From Chloroflexia bacterium (lineage in GTDB: Bacteria; Chloroflexota; Chloroflexia; Thermomicrobiales; CFX8), in NCBI GenBank assembly GCA_013696045.1, contig JACCZH010000132.1, positions 1 to 24,836 of the forward strand: a stretch of 24,836 nt of DNA, written 5' to 3'. The notes under the pieces were generated by a model, which had not been told where the DNA came from, made no database searches, and saw only the letters and a list, made by a program, of their open reading frames with translations. Shown here one piece after another: positions 1 to 6,564 of the stretch; the stretch's first letter is position 1; each line of letters starts with the position of its first letter. A program made the translations under genes and the position numbers.

Positions 1-354
1 GTAGAGCTCGGGATACGAGCTCCAATCACGTTCGCTGACGAGATTAAGAGCGGTGCTCACTGTTCCCTGGACATAGAGCGGCAAGGTCCCGTATGCAAAC
101 GAAAGTGGATTACCGTCAGTGTCATCCCGGCGTGGATTGATTGGACTCCCGGCCGGATCGAAAAGCTGCCCCAGGTCGGACATGCTGGGCATCGAGACAC
201 GGTCGGACGAGACCGTCGCGATAAAGCGTTCATCTGGATGCTGGTAGGTGCCCTGATCCCAGTCCTGCCCGTAGATGCGGAGCGCAAACGCAGCCGCGAG
301 CATGAGCAGAAGCAACAACGTGTGGCGGTGGCGACTGAGAGAGGATGTCATCAT
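1..354 (-). CDS. Membrane glycosyltransferase (GT39/DUF2298-like), N-terminal fragment
   Basis: On the reverse strand a frame opens with two adjacent ATG codons (354 and 351) and stays open for 118 codons to the window edge, so the C-terminal part is missing. The first 30 residues form a basic start (MMTSSLSRHRH) and one hydrophobic helix (LLLLLMLAAAFAL). The helix is followed by RIYGQDWDQG and the motif HPDERF. That arrangement, a signal-anchor helix and then an acidic HPDE loop, is what I know from the first extracytoplasmic loop of polyprenyl-phosphate-dependent glycosyltransferases and DUF2298 membrane proteins common in Chloroflexota. These act at the outer face of the cytoplasmic membrane, adding sugars to envelope polymers or proteins. 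The ribosome-binding site is weak. The gene is divergent from the small GTPase at 489. The assignment rests on a short N-terminal piece, so the family is likely but the substrate is unknown. Confidence 0.6.
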   Translation of the reverse strand, partial: MMTSSLSRHRHTLLLLLMLAAAFALRIYGQDWDQGTYQHPDERFIATVSSDRVSMPSMSDLGQLFDPAGSPINPRRDDTDGNPLSFAYGTLPLYVQGTVSTALNLVSERDWSSYPELY

Positions 355-392
355 GAATTGCTGTGACGCCGGTCCTGAATATTCGCCTCCGA

Positions 393-422
393 TTGACCCA
401 CCTGCCTTGCCTCTCCTATACT
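393..422 (+). promoter_or_regulatory. Sigma-70-type promoter for the GTPase-fmt operon
   Basis: A -35 box TTGACC (393-398) and a -10 box TATACT (417-422) are separated by 18 bases. Transcription would start near 429, leaving a leader of about 60 bases before the ATG at 489. The promoter lies inside the longest upstream extension of the GTPase reading frame, which supports the later start. Confidence 0.55.
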
Positions 423-488
423 CGCCATACTATCCCGAATTTGAGCGCATTCGCATACCGGAAACAACCGAACAGATGGGGCAAAGTT

Positions 489-998
489 ATGATGCGCACG
501 CTTAAGGTGATTGTCGGCGGCGAGGGTAACGTTGGCAAGACGTCGCTCATTCGACAATATGCCAAGGCGAAGTTTAGCGAAGCGCGGAACATCACGCTGG
601 GTATTGATGTTACGACCCAGGAGTTTGACATCGACGACCAGCACGTCAAGCTCGCTATCTGGGACATCGAGGGCCAGGCTGGCAATCGCCCCAACTTCTA
701 CCTCGGGGCGCAAGCTGCGATGCTTGTCTATGATGTGGTGGAAGAGGGTTCGCTGCAAGCCCTGACCGAGTGGTACGCGCGCTGCAAACGCTATTGTCCC
801 GACGCGCCGATCATCATCGTCGGTAACAAGTCTGATCTCGGTCTGCGGTTTCCGGCTTCCTGGCCGAAGACCTTTGCATACTATGCACATGCCCAACATG
901 GTTTCCTGTCGGCCAAGACTGGGGAGAATGTGCATCGCGGGTTTGAAATTCTGGCGCGCACGGCAATGCGTCACGCTAACGCGGGTAGTGTCGATTGA
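489..998 (+). CDS. Ras/Rab-like small GTPase
   Basis: This is a 169-residue single-domain GTPase of the Ras superfamily. All nucleotide-binding motifs are visible: P-loop G11-EGNV-G16-K17-T18; a switch I threonine in the NITLGID stretch (T36); D59-I-E-G62-Q63 (G3, keeping the catalytic Gln); N113-K-S-D116 (G4); S141-A-K (G5). The core ends about 25 residues after G5. There is no C-terminal Cys box, so no prenylation is expected. The frame is open further upstream, but the start at 489 (ATG ATG) gives the normal Ras N-terminus (RTLKVIVGG) and lies after a good promoter. The last bases overlap the start of fmt. Bacterial Rab-like GTPases act as molecular switches in polarity or signalling. No cognate GAP or roadblock protein is seen nearby, so the role here is unknown. 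Confidence 0.85.
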   Translation: MMRTLKVIVGGEGNVGKTSLIRQYAKAKFSEARNITLGIDVTTQEFDIDDQHVKLAIWDIEGQAGNRPNFYLGAQAAMLVYDVVEEGSLQALTEWYARCKRYCPDAPIIIVGNKSDLGLRFPASWPKTFAYYAHAQHGFLSAKTGENVHRGFEILARTAMRHANAGSVD

Positions 999-1960
999 GT
1001 CACCGGATCGTCTTTCTCGGTTCGCCAGAGTTCGCTGTCCCGTCGCTTCAGGCGCTCACGGCAGATACACGCTTCGATGTTGTTATGGTCGTCAGTCAAC
1101 CCAACCGCCCGTCTGGGCGTGGCCGCCGATTGGCGCCGCCGCCGGTCGCGGCGTTTGCCGTCGACGCAGGCTTACCGTTGCTCCAGCCCGAGTCACTGCG
1201 AGATGAAGACGTGCTTTCCATGCTCCAGGTGACTCAGGCCGATCTCCTGGTTGTCGTCGCCTACGGGGAGATTCTGCGACGGAACCTTCTTGAGCTTGCG
1301 CCGGGCGGCGTGTTAAACGTTCACCCTTCACTGCTCCCCAAGTATCGTGGCGCGGCCCCGATTGCCGGGGCAATCCGCAACGGTGATTCTCAGACCGGCG
1401 TGTCGATCATACAGCTCGTTCGCAAACTGGACGCAGGCCCGATGATCGCGCAAACTACCGTGGATATTGATTCAGGTGATACAACCGGCACTCTCGGCGA
1501 ACGGCTCTCTGAACAGGCAGCCGATATATTGCCGGACGTTTGCGTTTCCTGGCTTGCCGGGAGTTTGACCGCTGTTGAGCAAGACGACTCTCTAGCGACG
1601 TATACGCGCGAGTGGACCAAGGCCGACGCCGAGATCGACTGGTTGCTTCCGGCAGTGACCATTGAGCGTCTAGTTCGAGCAGCTCTCCCATGGCCCGTGG
1701 CGTGGACATCGTTTGACGGGCAGCGGCTCCAGGTTCGCTCGGCAAGCGTTACACCCGGTGCCGGCGCTTCTCCGGGGCAGATTGTCGACCATGGAAAGCA
1801 GCTTGTCGTCGCTACGGGATCCGGCTATCTCGAACTTCTTACTGTACAGCCCCAAGGCCGCACGCAGATGCCTGCCAGCGGCTGGTGGAACGGACTCCAA
1901 TCGAAACCCTCCCGCCTGGGAATCCCACCGACCACGGATATGCCGCACGACCCCGTGTGA
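995..1960 (+). CDS. fmt: Methionyl-tRNA formyltransferase
   Basis: This enzyme transfers a formyl group from 10-formyltetrahydrofolate to Met-tRNAfMet, producing the initiator tRNA for translation. The 321-residue length is normal. The N-terminal Rossmann-like domain starts MSHRIVFLGSPEFAVPSL. The catalytic triad typical of the family is present as N108, H110 (VLNVHPSLLPKYRGAAPI) and D146 (LVRKLDAGPM). The C-terminal OB-fold tRNA-binding domain (about 205-310) is complete. The start is TTG at 995, which overlaps the GTPase stop as TTGA and suggests translational coupling. The def gene, a frequent neighbour of fmt, is not in this window. Confidence 0.95.
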   Translation: MSHRIVFLGSPEFAVPSLQALTADTRFDVVMVVSQPNRPSGRGRRLAPPPVAAFAVDAGLPLLQPESLRDEDVLSMLQVTQADLLVVVAYGEILRRNLLELAPGGVLNVHPSLLPKYRGAAPIAGAIRNGDSQTGVSIIQLVRKLDAGPMIAQTTVDIDSGDTTGTLGERLSEQAADILPDVCVSWLAGSLTAVEQDDSLATYTREWTKADAEIDWLLPAVTIERLVRAALPWPVAWTSFDGQRLQVRSASVTPGAGASPGQIVDHGKQLVVATGSGYLELLTVQPQGRTQMPASGWWNGLQSKPSRLGIPPTTDMPHDPV

Positions 1961-2016
1961 CCTCACGGCTGGTGGTACGGTAAAGAGATGGGTTCATTTA
2001 TCCGGTTGATTCATCC

Positions 2017-2045
2017 TTGGACCCTCGTCTTTGTTTAGACATAAT
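2017..2045 (+). promoter_or_regulatory. Possible promoter of the lipoprotein gene
   Basis: TTGGAC (2017-2022) and CATAAT (2040-2045) are spaced 17 bases apart, upstream of the lipoprotein start. The predicted transcription start (about 2052) would fall at the Shine-Dalgarno AGGAG at 2051-2055, giving a very short leader, so this is only a candidate. Confidence 0.35.
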
Positions 2046-2063
2046 GTGATAGGAGTTTGCTCT

Positions 2064-2510
2064 ATGAATAGGAACCTGAAGCGCCACCTTGGAGCGGGAC
2101 TGCTCGTTGTTCTGATACTCGCGCTGGTTGCAAGTTGCGGAGACGACGACAGTGCCACCGGCGACGATTCAAACTTGCGTCCTGTTACGGCCACGCCCAC
2201 AGCGGTTGTGGGTTTACCCGAGGATATCGAGCAATTCCAGGTAGTGATCGAAAACGGTGAGTTCGACGAGGACAGCTTCTCAGCGATCGCGGAACAGCCG
2301 GTCATGCTCACGTTCGTCAATCGAGACACTGAAACGTACACGTTTGAGGTCGCCGACGTCATCACGGCAACCGAGATACCAGCTGCAGCTGAGACTGTGG
2401 TCAGTTTCAACATTCCAACCACGGGAGAGTACGAAGCGCAGCTATTAGGGCCTGGTGGCGAAGAAATTGACACAATGTTCTTCGAGGTCACTGGGCCGGG
2501 TGGCACGTAA
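2064..2510 (+). CDS. Lipoprotein with cupredoxin-like domain lacking copper ligands
   Basis: This is a 148-residue secreted lipoprotein. Residues 1-24 form a signal peptide (basic MNRNLKRH, then a hydrophobic stretch) ending in a lipobox V-A-S-C with the lipidated Cys at 25. An acidic DDD and Thr-rich linker follows to about residue 55. The rest (about 60-145) reads as a small beta-sandwich (PVMLTFVNRDTETYTFEV ... TTGEYEAQLLGPGG) resembling cupredoxin_1/EfeO-type domains. The mature part contains no His and no Cys beyond the lipid anchor, so a type 1 copper site cannot form. The start at 2064 is chosen for the ideal AGGAG (2051-2055) 8 bases upstream; an earlier in-frame start at 2031 has no such site. 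It stands alone between fmt and a convergent HAD gene. The function is unknown and may be binding or structural in the envelope. Confidence 0.75.
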   Translation: MNRNLKRHLGAGLLVVLILALVASCGDDDSATGDDSNLRPVTATPTAVVGLPEDIEQFQVVIENGEFDEDSFSAIAEQPVMLTFVNRDTETYTFEVADVITATEIPAAAETVVSFNIPTTGEYEAQLLGPGGEEIDTMFFEVTGPGGT

Positions 2511-2514
2511 AGAC

Positions 2515-2548
2515 GGGCATGACAGCCCAACGCCGGCCGTAGGCTGGC
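2515..2548 (+). terminator. Two small hairpins after the lipoprotein gene
   Basis: GGGC/GCCC (2515-2518 with 2525-2528) is followed by GCCGGCC/GGCTGGC (2532-2538 with 2542-2548), the latter a 7-pair stem with one G-T pair and a 3-base loop. No T run follows, so this is a weak candidate for transcription termination in the convergent gap between the lipoprotein and HAD genes. Confidence 0.25.
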
Positions 2549-2596
2549 AATGACGATGTAAATCAAGTCCCTATTGTCTAGCCTCAATGAGTCACC

Positions 2597-3334
2597 TTAT
2601 GAGGTGTGTAACTCCATTTCGCGCGAATGGGTTGCCACAAGTTCTTCCAGAGTTGTGAACGTCAGGTCTGGAAGTGCGAGTTTGGCCGCCTTGCCACTGA
2701 GCCCAAGGGAACGATGATCCCGGTGGATCCATGCGGATTTAACTCCCAGTTTGTTACATGGTCGGATATCGGCGCGTAGGCTCTGACCGATATGTAGGAG
2801 GCTAGCGTGACCAACTCCCATTGCTCCAAGCTCTGAGATAGCTGTGACAAAATGGGCAAGTGCTGGCTTGTACGATCCCACCCGCTCCGCAGTTACGATC
2901 AAGTCGAGAGTGATTCCGAGTTTGCCGATACTATGGGATAAGGAGCACTCGTCGATGTTGCTAAGCGTGCCCAACGTATAGAACCTGGTCAGGTAGCTGA
3001 TCGCCTCTGGTGCGTCGGGAAAGGGTTCCCAAGTGCTGACCGAAACCGCAAATGCATCCTGTTCGATAGGATCGATCCGGGCTCGCCATTGGTTACAGAT
3101 GTAGGCATAGCTCGCTCGGAGAACGTCTGGGTAAAGTAAAGCCGGGCGTTGCTGCTGGTAATGGGCACGGGCTCTGTCGAAATGTTCCAGGAGTTCGGCA
3201 TCTGATGCTTGAATGGAGTTACGACGTGCCCACGCCTGGAAAAATTGGAGTATATGGGGCTCCCAGTCGATCAATGTGCCATACATGTCGAAGGTTAGCG
3301 CTGAAAAGCTCGACAGAGTCAACCTCTCGGGCAT
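2597..3334 (-). CDS. HAD-superfamily hydrolase, haloacid dehalogenase type II-like
   Basis: This is a 245-residue hydrolase of the HAD superfamily. Motif I is F-D16-M-Y-G-T20 (nucleophile D16; Tyr at the +2 position as in 2-haloacid dehalogenases instead of the second Asp of phosphatases). Motif II is L-S125-N. Motif III is S-Y-K156-P. Motif IV is found around HIGQSLRAD189. A helical cap domain lies between residues 21 and 105. Known type II members hydrolyse short 2-haloacids through an aspartyl ester. The sequence does not prove that substrate, and many relatives are phosphatases or have unknown roles. The start at 3334 has an AGGAGG box 9 bases upstream (3344-3349 on the reverse strand). 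The gene is monocistronic, convergent with the lipoprotein and divergent from the M19 gene. Confidence 0.85.
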   Translation of the reverse strand: MPERLTLSSFSALTFDMYGTLIDWEPHILQFFQAWARRNSIQASDAELLEHFDRARAHYQQQRPALLYPDVLRASYAYICNQWRARIDPIEQDAFAVSVSTWEPFPDAPEAISYLTRFYTLGTLSNIDECSLSHSIGKLGITLDLIVTAERVGSYKPALAHFVTAISELGAMGVGHASLLHIGQSLRADIRPCNKLGVKSAWIHRDHRSLGLSGKAAKLALPDLTFTTLEELVATHSREMELHTS

Positions 3335-3391
3335 CGTGGTGTGCCTCCTAGCATCTCAGCACTATTGTGACCGTGCTCTACGTTTGCAGCT

Positions 3392-3420
3392 AGACTAACG
3401 GGGAACCAAAAAACCGTCAA
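3392..3420 (-). promoter_or_regulatory. Candidate promoter of the HAD hydrolase
   Basis: Read on the reverse strand, TTGACG (3420-3415) is followed after 17 bases by TAGTCT (3397-3392). The -10 box is poor (3 of 6 consensus bases) but the -35 box and spacing are good. It lies about 60 bases upstream of the start at 3334. Confidence 0.4.
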
Positions 3421-3421
3421 G

Positions 3422-3513
3422 GTAACGATTGTGTTTGTCCTGCCGCGCCCATCGTTACTCTCCCTAATATGAAACCTGAGCTTATTTGCGCACAAGAACA
3501 GTTATCCGCAAAT
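3422..3513. repeat. Two inverted repeats in the HAD/M19 divergent region
   Basis: The 272-base gap between the HAD and M19 starts holds two perfect inverted repeats. The first is GTAACGAT (3422-3429) with ATCGTTAC (3451-3458), 21 bases apart. The second is ATTTGCG (3484-3490) with CGCAAAT (3507-3513), 16 bases apart. Neither is followed by a T run, and both lie between the two divergent starts, so they could be operators or RNA hairpins. I see no coding sequence in the gap. A TAGAAT hexamer at 3577-3582 could be the -10 box of the M19 gene but lacks a convincing -35. Confidence 0.35.
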
Positions 3514-3606
3514 TATCTGTATCTTTGCCTCCGTCGCCTTTGGTGTACCGACTTCCCTGCGTGGCCGGCGTCTTGCTAGAATGCGCCTCATCATGAGCGG
3601 AACGCT

Positions 3607-4818
3607 ATGGATGAGAGGGCACGAGACGTGACTACCAGGACAAAGGCGAGTTTGACGCCACAGGAAGCTCAGGAGCTTCACCAGCAAGCACTTGTCATCG
3701 ACACCCAGCAACCGCCGATCATTTCCGGGATCGTTTTTACACCGGGAATGCGCATAGCCGTATCCGAGCTCGCCAAACAGGGTCGGACGCGGGCGGAGGC
3801 GGCGCCTGTCCTTGAAGCGATCTTGACACGCGAGATCCAGACATCGCAAGAGGCGCGCGACATGTATCTCGATATGTGGCGGCGCTCCGGGGTCACAGTG
3901 GCCTGCGGCACATTCTCCGGCTTTGACCGGTTAGCCACCGCGTTTGAGAACGCCGTGCGCAAGATCGCGAATGCCCAGGCGATTATCTCGACGCTCGATG
4001 ACTCGATGCTCCAGGTGCGCGAGGCCGCGGACATCGTGCGAGCGCACGACGACGACAAATATGGAATCGTCGTTGACTTCCAGAACACAGTTGCGCTCGG
4101 CGACGATCTCGACCGCATCGACCTTTTTCAAGGCCTCGGGTTGCGTATGGTGCAGCTCACCTACAACCTTCAGAATCTGGTGGGCGATGGTTGTACCGAG
4201 ACCTATCAGAGTGGGCTTACCTACTTTGGACGTGAGGTCGTGCGGAAGCTGAACGACGCAAAGATTCTGGTGGATGTGAGCCATTGCAGCGAACAGGTCG
4301 GCTGGGATGCCATGGATGTCTCGTCGGCACCGGTGATCGTTTCCCATTCGTCCAGCAGCTCGGTCGCGAAGCACGATCGCGGAAAGTCGGACGAGCTGGC
4401 CAAGGCGATTGCCGATCAGGGCGGATACTTTGGCGTGGTTGTCATTCCTGGTTTCATCCGTGAAACGCCGGGCGCGTCGATGGATGACGTTGTGCGTCAG
4501 ATCGAGCACCTCGTGAACGTCTGCGGAATTGACCACGTTGGGATCGGCACAGACAAGGCTGGACCTGGGCCGCGGACCAGCTCGATGGTTGAGTTTCCGG
4601 ACAGCGTGCCCGCCGGATTGCCGGATGATTTCAACTGGTCGGGTTTTCGAACGCAGGAACACCGGCAGACGGCTGAGTTCCAGATGGACGGTTTTGAGAG
4701 CTTCGGCGACTGGCCCAACATCACCGTAGCGCTTGCCGAGGCCGGCTTCAACGAGGACGAGCTGCGCAAGCTCCTCGGCTTGAACTACCTGCGAGTCTTC
4801 CGGGATGTTGTTGGGTAG
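3607..4818 (+). CDS. Peptidase M19 (renal dipeptidase)-like protein with altered metal site
   Basis: This 403-residue protein belongs to the M19 membrane-dipeptidase family. Classical members are cytoplasmic or anchored Zn enzymes that hydrolyse dipeptides. Recognisable blocks are MVQLTYNLQNLVGDG (181-195), D223-VSH226-CSE (first C-terminal His ligand), VIVSH247 (second His ligand), H256-DRGKSDE, and IDHVGIGTD316 (catalytic Asp). However, the N-terminal H-x-D metal pair of the family (VIDGHxD) reads VIDTQQP here, with Gln34 and Pro36 in the ligand positions. The bridging Glu region reads VVDFQNT (155-161). No signal peptide is seen. It could be a divergent subfamily with one metal, another specificity, or no peptidase activity. 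It stands 93 bases before the ThDP-enzyme gene, in the same direction. The ATG at 3607 has no clear Shine-Dalgarno. Confidence 0.8.
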   Translation: MDERARDVTTRTKASLTPQEAQELHQQALVIDTQQPPIISGIVFTPGMRIAVSELAKQGRTRAEAAPVLEAILTREIQTSQEARDMYLDMWRRSGVTVACGTFSGFDRLATAFENAVRKIANAQAIISTLDDSMLQVREAADIVRAHDDDKYGIVVDFQNTVALGDDLDRIDLFQGLGLRMVQLTYNLQNLVGDGCTETYQSGLTYFGREVVRKLNDAKILVDVSHCSEQVGWDAMDVSSAPVIVSHSSSSSVAKHDRGKSDELAKAIADQGGYFGVVVIPGFIRETPGASMDDVVRQIEHLVNVCGIDHVGIGTDKAGPGPRTSSMVEFPDSVPAGLPDDFNWSGFRTQEHRQTAEFQMDGFESFGDWPNITVALAEAGFNEDELRKLLGLNYLRVFRDVVG

Positions 4819-4911
4819 CCGCCGCGGCTGCTCGTGTGTGTCGTTATACTTACCCAGCATTGGCCCTAAGGTGGCCGTCGGCATCCGGGGTGTGAGGGAG
4901 AGATAATTAAT

Positions 4912-6549
4912 ATGGTGGTTGGTGAATCAGCCAGGATTCGTGGCGGGGACGCGGTGCTCCGGGTTCTCGAGGCGAACAACGTCGATACGATCTTTGGCAT
5001 CCCGGGGGTGCATACGCTTGATATTTATGACGCGTTGATTGACGCCGGCAAAATCAACCACATCCTGGCCAGGCACGAGCAGGGCGCCGGCTTCATGGCG
5101 GATGGGTATGCAAGGGCAACTGGCAAACCGGGAGTTGCCTTGATCGTCACCGGTCCCGGTGTCACGAACGTGTCTACTCCGATTGGTCAGGCATACGCTG
5201 ATTCTTCGCCGATCCTGTTGATCGCGACGAACCAGGAGCGCAAGTATCTCGATAAACTTGAGGGCAACCTGCACGAGATGACCGATCAGATGGGTTTCAT
5301 GAAGCCCATCACCAAGTGGAACAAGCGCGTCATGGAGGTCGGGGACCTTCCGGCGGCCGTCACGCTCGCGTTCGAGGCGCTGGCCCAGGGACGTCCACGG
5401 CCGGTCCATGTTGAGATTCCGATCGACCTTCTGGCCGAAGAATTTGCGATGCCATCCGTCGCGCCCGCCAAGGTCGTCACCGCCAGGCCCACCGACGATC
5501 AGATCCAGCAGGCGGCTGACATCATCAAGGGTGCGAAGCGCGTCATGATCTTTACCGGCGGCGGCGCGAACACCGACGAGTGTGCGCCATTTATTGCCGG
5601 CCTGGCCGAAGAGTTGGGTGCTCCAGTCGTTACATCGCTCATGGGCAAAGGCTCAATTCCAGAGGATCATCCGTATGCCGTTGGCGCGTTTGGCTACCGC
5701 TGGTCGAACGACAACCCCTCGGTGGAAGCGATGACGGGCAGCGACCTGGCGATTGTCATCGGCACCGGACTCGGTGTGCGCACGACCGGTGACGGCTCAA
5801 TGCCGCTCCCCAGGAAGCTCATTCATATTGATATCGACCCTTCGGAGATCGGCGCGCGCTATGACGTCGAGCTTGGTATCGTGGCCGACGCTGCCGAAAC
5901 GTGCAAGGCTTTGCTTGACGCGGTGCATTGTGGCGCCAGGTCCCAGGAGCGCTGGTCGAGCTCGGAGGTGAAAGCGATTCGCGAGAAGATCGTGGCGCCC
6001 GCCGACGAACGCACCGCCGGCTACATTCCGTATCTCAACGCGCTCCGCACGGGCATGGACCGCGATGCCATCCTCGTGAACGACATGACGATGATGGCTT
6101 ATGAGGGCGTGCGCTATTTCCCGATCTTTGAGCCGCGCACGTTCCTGTTCCCGCGCGGGTTTGGCACCCTCGGCTCTGCGATGCCAACTGCGCTCGGCGC
6201 CAAGGTTGGCCGGCCGGATCGGCAGGTCGTTTCAGTCAGCGGTGACGGTGGCTTTCAGTTCACTCTCGAAGAGCTTGGCGCTGCCGTTCATCATCAGATT
6301 CCGGTGGCGATCGTTATCTTCAATGATGGAACACATACGGCGGTCAAAGCGGCACAGAAGCGTACCTACCCTGGCCGTTACATCGCTGTGGACCTGGTGA
6401 ACCCTGATTATGTGAAGATGGCCGACGCATACGGAATCGAAGGCATCCGGGCCGAATCGCCTGAGGCGCTCACCGAAGCGCTTAACCATGCGAAAGCAAA
6501 GGATATGCCCACGATTATCGACGTGCCGATTCAACTCGAAAATTACTAA
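4912..6549 (+). CDS. ThDP-dependent decarboxylase, AruI (5-guanidino-2-oxopentanoate decarboxylase)-like
   Basis: This is a 545-residue member of the acetolactate synthase/pyruvate decarboxylase superfamily. It has the full three-domain layout: pyrimidine-binding domain (about 8-175), central domain (about 195-330) and ThDP/Mg-binding domain (about 375-540). The catalytic Glu is in ARHE56QGAGFMADGYAR. The ThDP motif is G444-D-G ... N471-D472. The GIPGVHTLDIYDAL block followed by ARHEQGAGF resembles 5-guanidino-2-oxopentanoate decarboxylase, which turns the transamination product of arginine into 4-guanidinobutanal, more than biosynthetic acetolactate synthase. No small regulatory subunit gene is nearby, which also argues against ilvB. 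A GAGGGAG Shine-Dalgarno (4894-4900) lies 11 bases before the ATG. The enzyme class is firm; the substrate is inferred. Confidence 0.85.
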   Translation: MVVGESARIRGGDAVLRVLEANNVDTIFGIPGVHTLDIYDALIDAGKINHILARHEQGAGFMADGYARATGKPGVALIVTGPGVTNVSTPIGQAYADSSPILLIATNQERKYLDKLEGNLHEMTDQMGFMKPITKWNKRVMEVGDLPAAVTLAFEALAQGRPRPVHVEIPIDLLAEEFAMPSVAPAKVVTARPTDDQIQQAADIIKGAKRVMIFTGGGANTDECAPFIAGLAEELGAPVVTSLMGKGSIPEDHPYAVGAFGYRWSNDNPSVEAMTGSDLAIVIGTGLGVRTTGDGSMPLPRKLIHIDIDPSEIGARYDVELGIVADAAETCKALLDAVHCGARSQERWSSSEVKAIREKIVAPADERTAGYIPYLNALRTGMDRDAILVNDMTMMAYEGVRYFPIFEPRTFLFPRGFGTLGSAMPTALGAKVGRPDRQVVSVSGDGGFQFTLEELGAAVHHQIPVAIVIFNDGTHTAVKAAQKRTYPGRYIAVDLVNPDYVKMADAYGIEGIRAESPEALTEALNHAKAKDMPTIIDVPIQLENY

Positions 6550-6564
6550 GGACACAGTGTAAGC

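Noticed and set aside
351..974. 207-codon reverse-strand frame opposite the GTPase
   Set aside because: The forward frame contains all Ras-superfamily motifs. The reverse one has none and would overlap the glycosyltransferase start.
1994..2587. 197-codon Ser/Thr/Val-rich reverse frame opposite the lipoprotein gene
   Set aside because: The forward frame has a perfect Shine-Dalgarno, signal peptide and lipobox. The reverse composition is that of an antisense shadow.
4845..4850. TATACT as -10 box of the ThDP-enzyme gene
   Set aside because: No -35 box at 16-19 bases upstream and no extended -10, so the evidence is too thin.
3931..4884. 317-codon open frame on the reverse strand opposite the M19 gene
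   Set aside because: It lies antisense to a well-supported conserved protein, has no family motifs or ribosome-binding site, and its openness follows from the codon bias of the real gene.
4912..6549. Calling the ThDP enzyme ilvB (acetolactate synthase large subunit)
   Set aside because: No ilvN or ilvC is adjacent, and the GIPGVHTL...ARHEQGAGF pattern resembles AruI-type decarboxylases more. The general class name is safer.
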